Source: Flavobacteriales bacterium (GTDB lineage Bacteria > Bacteroidota > Bacteroidia > Flavobacteriales_F > PHOS-HE28). From it: a stretch of DNA of 64,000 nt. The position numbers were made by a program, and so were the translations under genes. The notes below the pieces were generated by a model, which searched no databases, was not told where the DNA came from, and saw only the letters and a program-made list of their open reading frames with translations. Of the stretch, positions 62,824 to 64,000 are shown piece by piece. The stretch is from the NCBI GenBank assembly GCA_016703105.1, contig JADJCS010000001.1, forward strand, positions 186,001 to 250,000, given 5' to 3'. Position 1 is the stretch's first letter. Every line of letters starts with the position of its first letter.

Positions 62824-63552
62824 ATGACCAAGACCGTATTCTCTTTGATAGTTGCGTTCGTCTGCACCAGTTGCAGCAGCCAGAACCTGCAAGGCGTATT
62901 GAACCAAGCGAACCAAGTGCTGAATAGCGGTGGCACCGGCCTGAGCAATGACGAAGTGATCTCCGGCCTCAAGCAAGCGTTGGAAGTAGGTGCCCAGAAG
63001 TCTGTGGACTTCGCCGGTAAGGATGGCGGGTTCTGGAACGATGCACGGATCAAGATCCCTTCCCCCGAAGCTGAAAAAGTGAAGACCACCTTGACCGGTA
63101 TCGGGATGACCAAGCAGGTGGAGGATTTCGAGCGCACCATGAACAAAGCGGCCGAGACCGCGGTGAAAGAGGCCGTTCCCGTTTTCGTGGACGCCATCAA
63201 GGGCATGAGCGTACAGGACGGGTTCGCCATCCTGAAAGGCGAAGAGAACGCCGCCACCACCTTCCTGCGCCAGCGCACCGGCGACGTGTTAAGCGGAAAA
63301 TTCCGCCCGATCGTGGAGAAGGCCACGGACCAGGTGGCGCTCACGAGCTACTGGACCCCGCTCGCCAACGGCTACAATAGCGCGGCCATGTTCACCGGTG
63401 GAAAGGCGGTGGACCCGGACCTGAACGCCTACGTGACGGCGAAAGCGATCGATGGGCTCTTCACGCTGATCGCGGAGCAGGAGATGAAGATCCGCAAGGA
63501 TCCCCTGGCCCGTACCACGGACCTGCTCAAGCGTGTCTTCGGACAACCCTAG
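62824..63552 (+). CDS. DUF4197 lipoprotein
   Basis: Protein of 242 residues with a lipoprotein signal (MTKTVFSLIVAFVCTSCSSQ, Cys at about 17). LSNDEVISGLKQALEVGAQKSVDFAGKDGGFWNDARIKIPSP, then GMTKQVEDFERTMNKAAETAVKEAVPVFVDAIKGMSVQDGFAILKGEENAATTFLRQRT and TSYWTPLANGYN identify DUF4197. Function unknown. Confidence 0.88.
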   Translation: MTKTVFSLIVAFVCTSCSSQNLQGVLNQANQVLNSGGTGLSNDEVISGLKQALEVGAQKSVDFAGKDGGFWNDARIKIPSPEAEKVKTTLTGIGMTKQVEDFERTMNKAAETAVKEAVPVFVDAIKGMSVQDGFAILKGEENAATTFLRQRTGDVLSGKFRPIVEKATDQVALTSYWTPLANGYNSAAMFTGGKAVDPDLNAYVTAKAIDGLFTLIAEQEMKIRKDPLARTTDLLKRVFGQP

Positions 63553-63718
63553 AGGGGTATCTCAGAATTACCTTTCGGGCTGCACAAGGACCTTTCACGA
63601 CCATGCTTCGTTGCTCAACCCTCACATAACCACCGGCTATGCTCGGGTTTCGCGCCTTGCCTGATCGCGAAATGCACCTCGCTCGCTTCCGAAAGCAATT
63701 TTTAGATACCATCTAGGC

Positions 63719-64000
63719 ATGCGTTCCACCCGCCCGATCCCACCCGGCACCTTTCTTGAGCCGAGCGAGCTGGTGCTCAACCCGGATGGTTCCGCCTATC
63801 ATATCGCGCTGCGGCCCGAACAGGTGGGCGATCTGGTCCTTGTCGCCGGAGATCCCGGACGGATCAGGTTGATCAGCGATCAGTTCGAACACGTGGAACT
63901 GCGCACCGAGAACCGCGAATTCGTCGCTCATACGGGCAGCTATCACGGGACGAGGATCACGGCCCTGAGCACAGGCATCGGCACGGACAATATCGATATC
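63719..64000 (+). CDS. Nucleoside phosphorylase (5' part, runs off the window)
   Basis: First 94 residues of a nucleoside phosphorylase of the uridine/purine phosphorylase (Udp/PNP) superfamily. LNPDGSAYHIALRPEQVGDLVLVAGDPGRIRLIS contains the conserved GDPxR phosphate motif, and THYxG-like AHTGSYHGTRITALSTGIGTDNIDI the second block. Salvages nucleosides by phosphorolysis; uridine phosphorylase and purine nucleoside phosphorylase cannot be separated from this part. The start is at 63719. Confidence 0.88.
   Translation, partial: MRSTRPIPPGTFLEPSELVLNPDGSAYHIALRPEQVGDLVLVAGDPGRIRLISDQFEHVELRTENREFVAHTGSYHGTRITALSTGIGTDNIDI

Overview
The window looks like a chromosomal segment of a high-GC (roughly 55-60% by eye) member of the Bacteroidota, most likely of the Flavobacteriales type. 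The evidence is: three secreted proteins with type IX secretion C-terminal sorting domains; a long NusB; a 517-residue signal peptidase I with an N-terminal membrane extension; a PUR-alpha/DUF3276 protein; DUF5683, DUF1573, DUF493 and DUF4197 proteins; GH92; and promoters built on a TAnnTTTG-like -7 box. No rRNA, tRNA, IS element, prophage or CRISPR array was seen, and there is no gene-free stretch over 300 bases.

Layout. 1-5,447 (minus): parA-parB-DUF5683-dapB-lepB-lepB2, a chromosome partition/lysine-peptidoglycan/export operon. 5,605-7,922 (minus): PUR-alpha protein and an ABC exporter. 8,060-11,907 (plus): amino-acid dehydrogenase, nusB, DUF1573 lipoprotein, yajC, coaE and a small membrane protein. 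11,989-18,262: housekeeping and envelope genes (DEDDh exonuclease, acyltransferase, cyclophilin, DEAD-box helicase, TPR histidine kinase). 18,328-27,852: a glycan-degrading and secreted-protein block (cutC, GH2 beta-mannosidase, two T9SS cargo proteins, GH92 alpha-mannosidase). 28,664-34,826: HerA-like ATPase, zinc metallopeptidase, SRPBCC-GyrI fusion, dipeptide epimerase, FkbM methyltransferase. 34,905-41,544: TPR protein and gyrA, divergent from clpC. 41,609-45,999: small envelope operon (with DUF493) and an ECF sigma-factor operon. 46,026-50,343: Tat-exported aspartylglucosaminidase, T9SS protein, sugar symporter plus ROK kinase. 50,374-55,413: flavoprotein, outer-membrane protein, and the overlapping gcvT-comB-phospholipase C-like operon. 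55,454-61,867: surface-polysaccharide locus (glycosyltransferase, sugar epimerase, WbpM/CapD-like dehydratase) interrupted by toxin-antitoxin genes. 61,929-64,000: small conserved genes and the start of a nucleoside phosphorylase.

Working together: alpha- and beta-mannosidases, aspartylglucosaminidase, a fucose/GlcNAc-type symporter and a ROK sugar kinase, all within about 30 kb, could form parts of an N-glycoprotein scavenging route (inference).

Two features deserve attention. First, a DUF433/DUF5615 toxin-antitoxin pair plus an orphan HicB lies between 47-bp direct repeats, one of which is the 3' end of the sugar epimerase gene, so it looks like a cassette inserted at a gene end. Second, at least six single-base frame breaks (clpC, the WbpM-like gene, aspartylglucosaminidase, the DUF433 gene, two in the GH2 gene), several at short C/G runs, suggest uncorrected sequencing indels rather than true gene decay. 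Correcting one of them reveals a Tat signal peptide.
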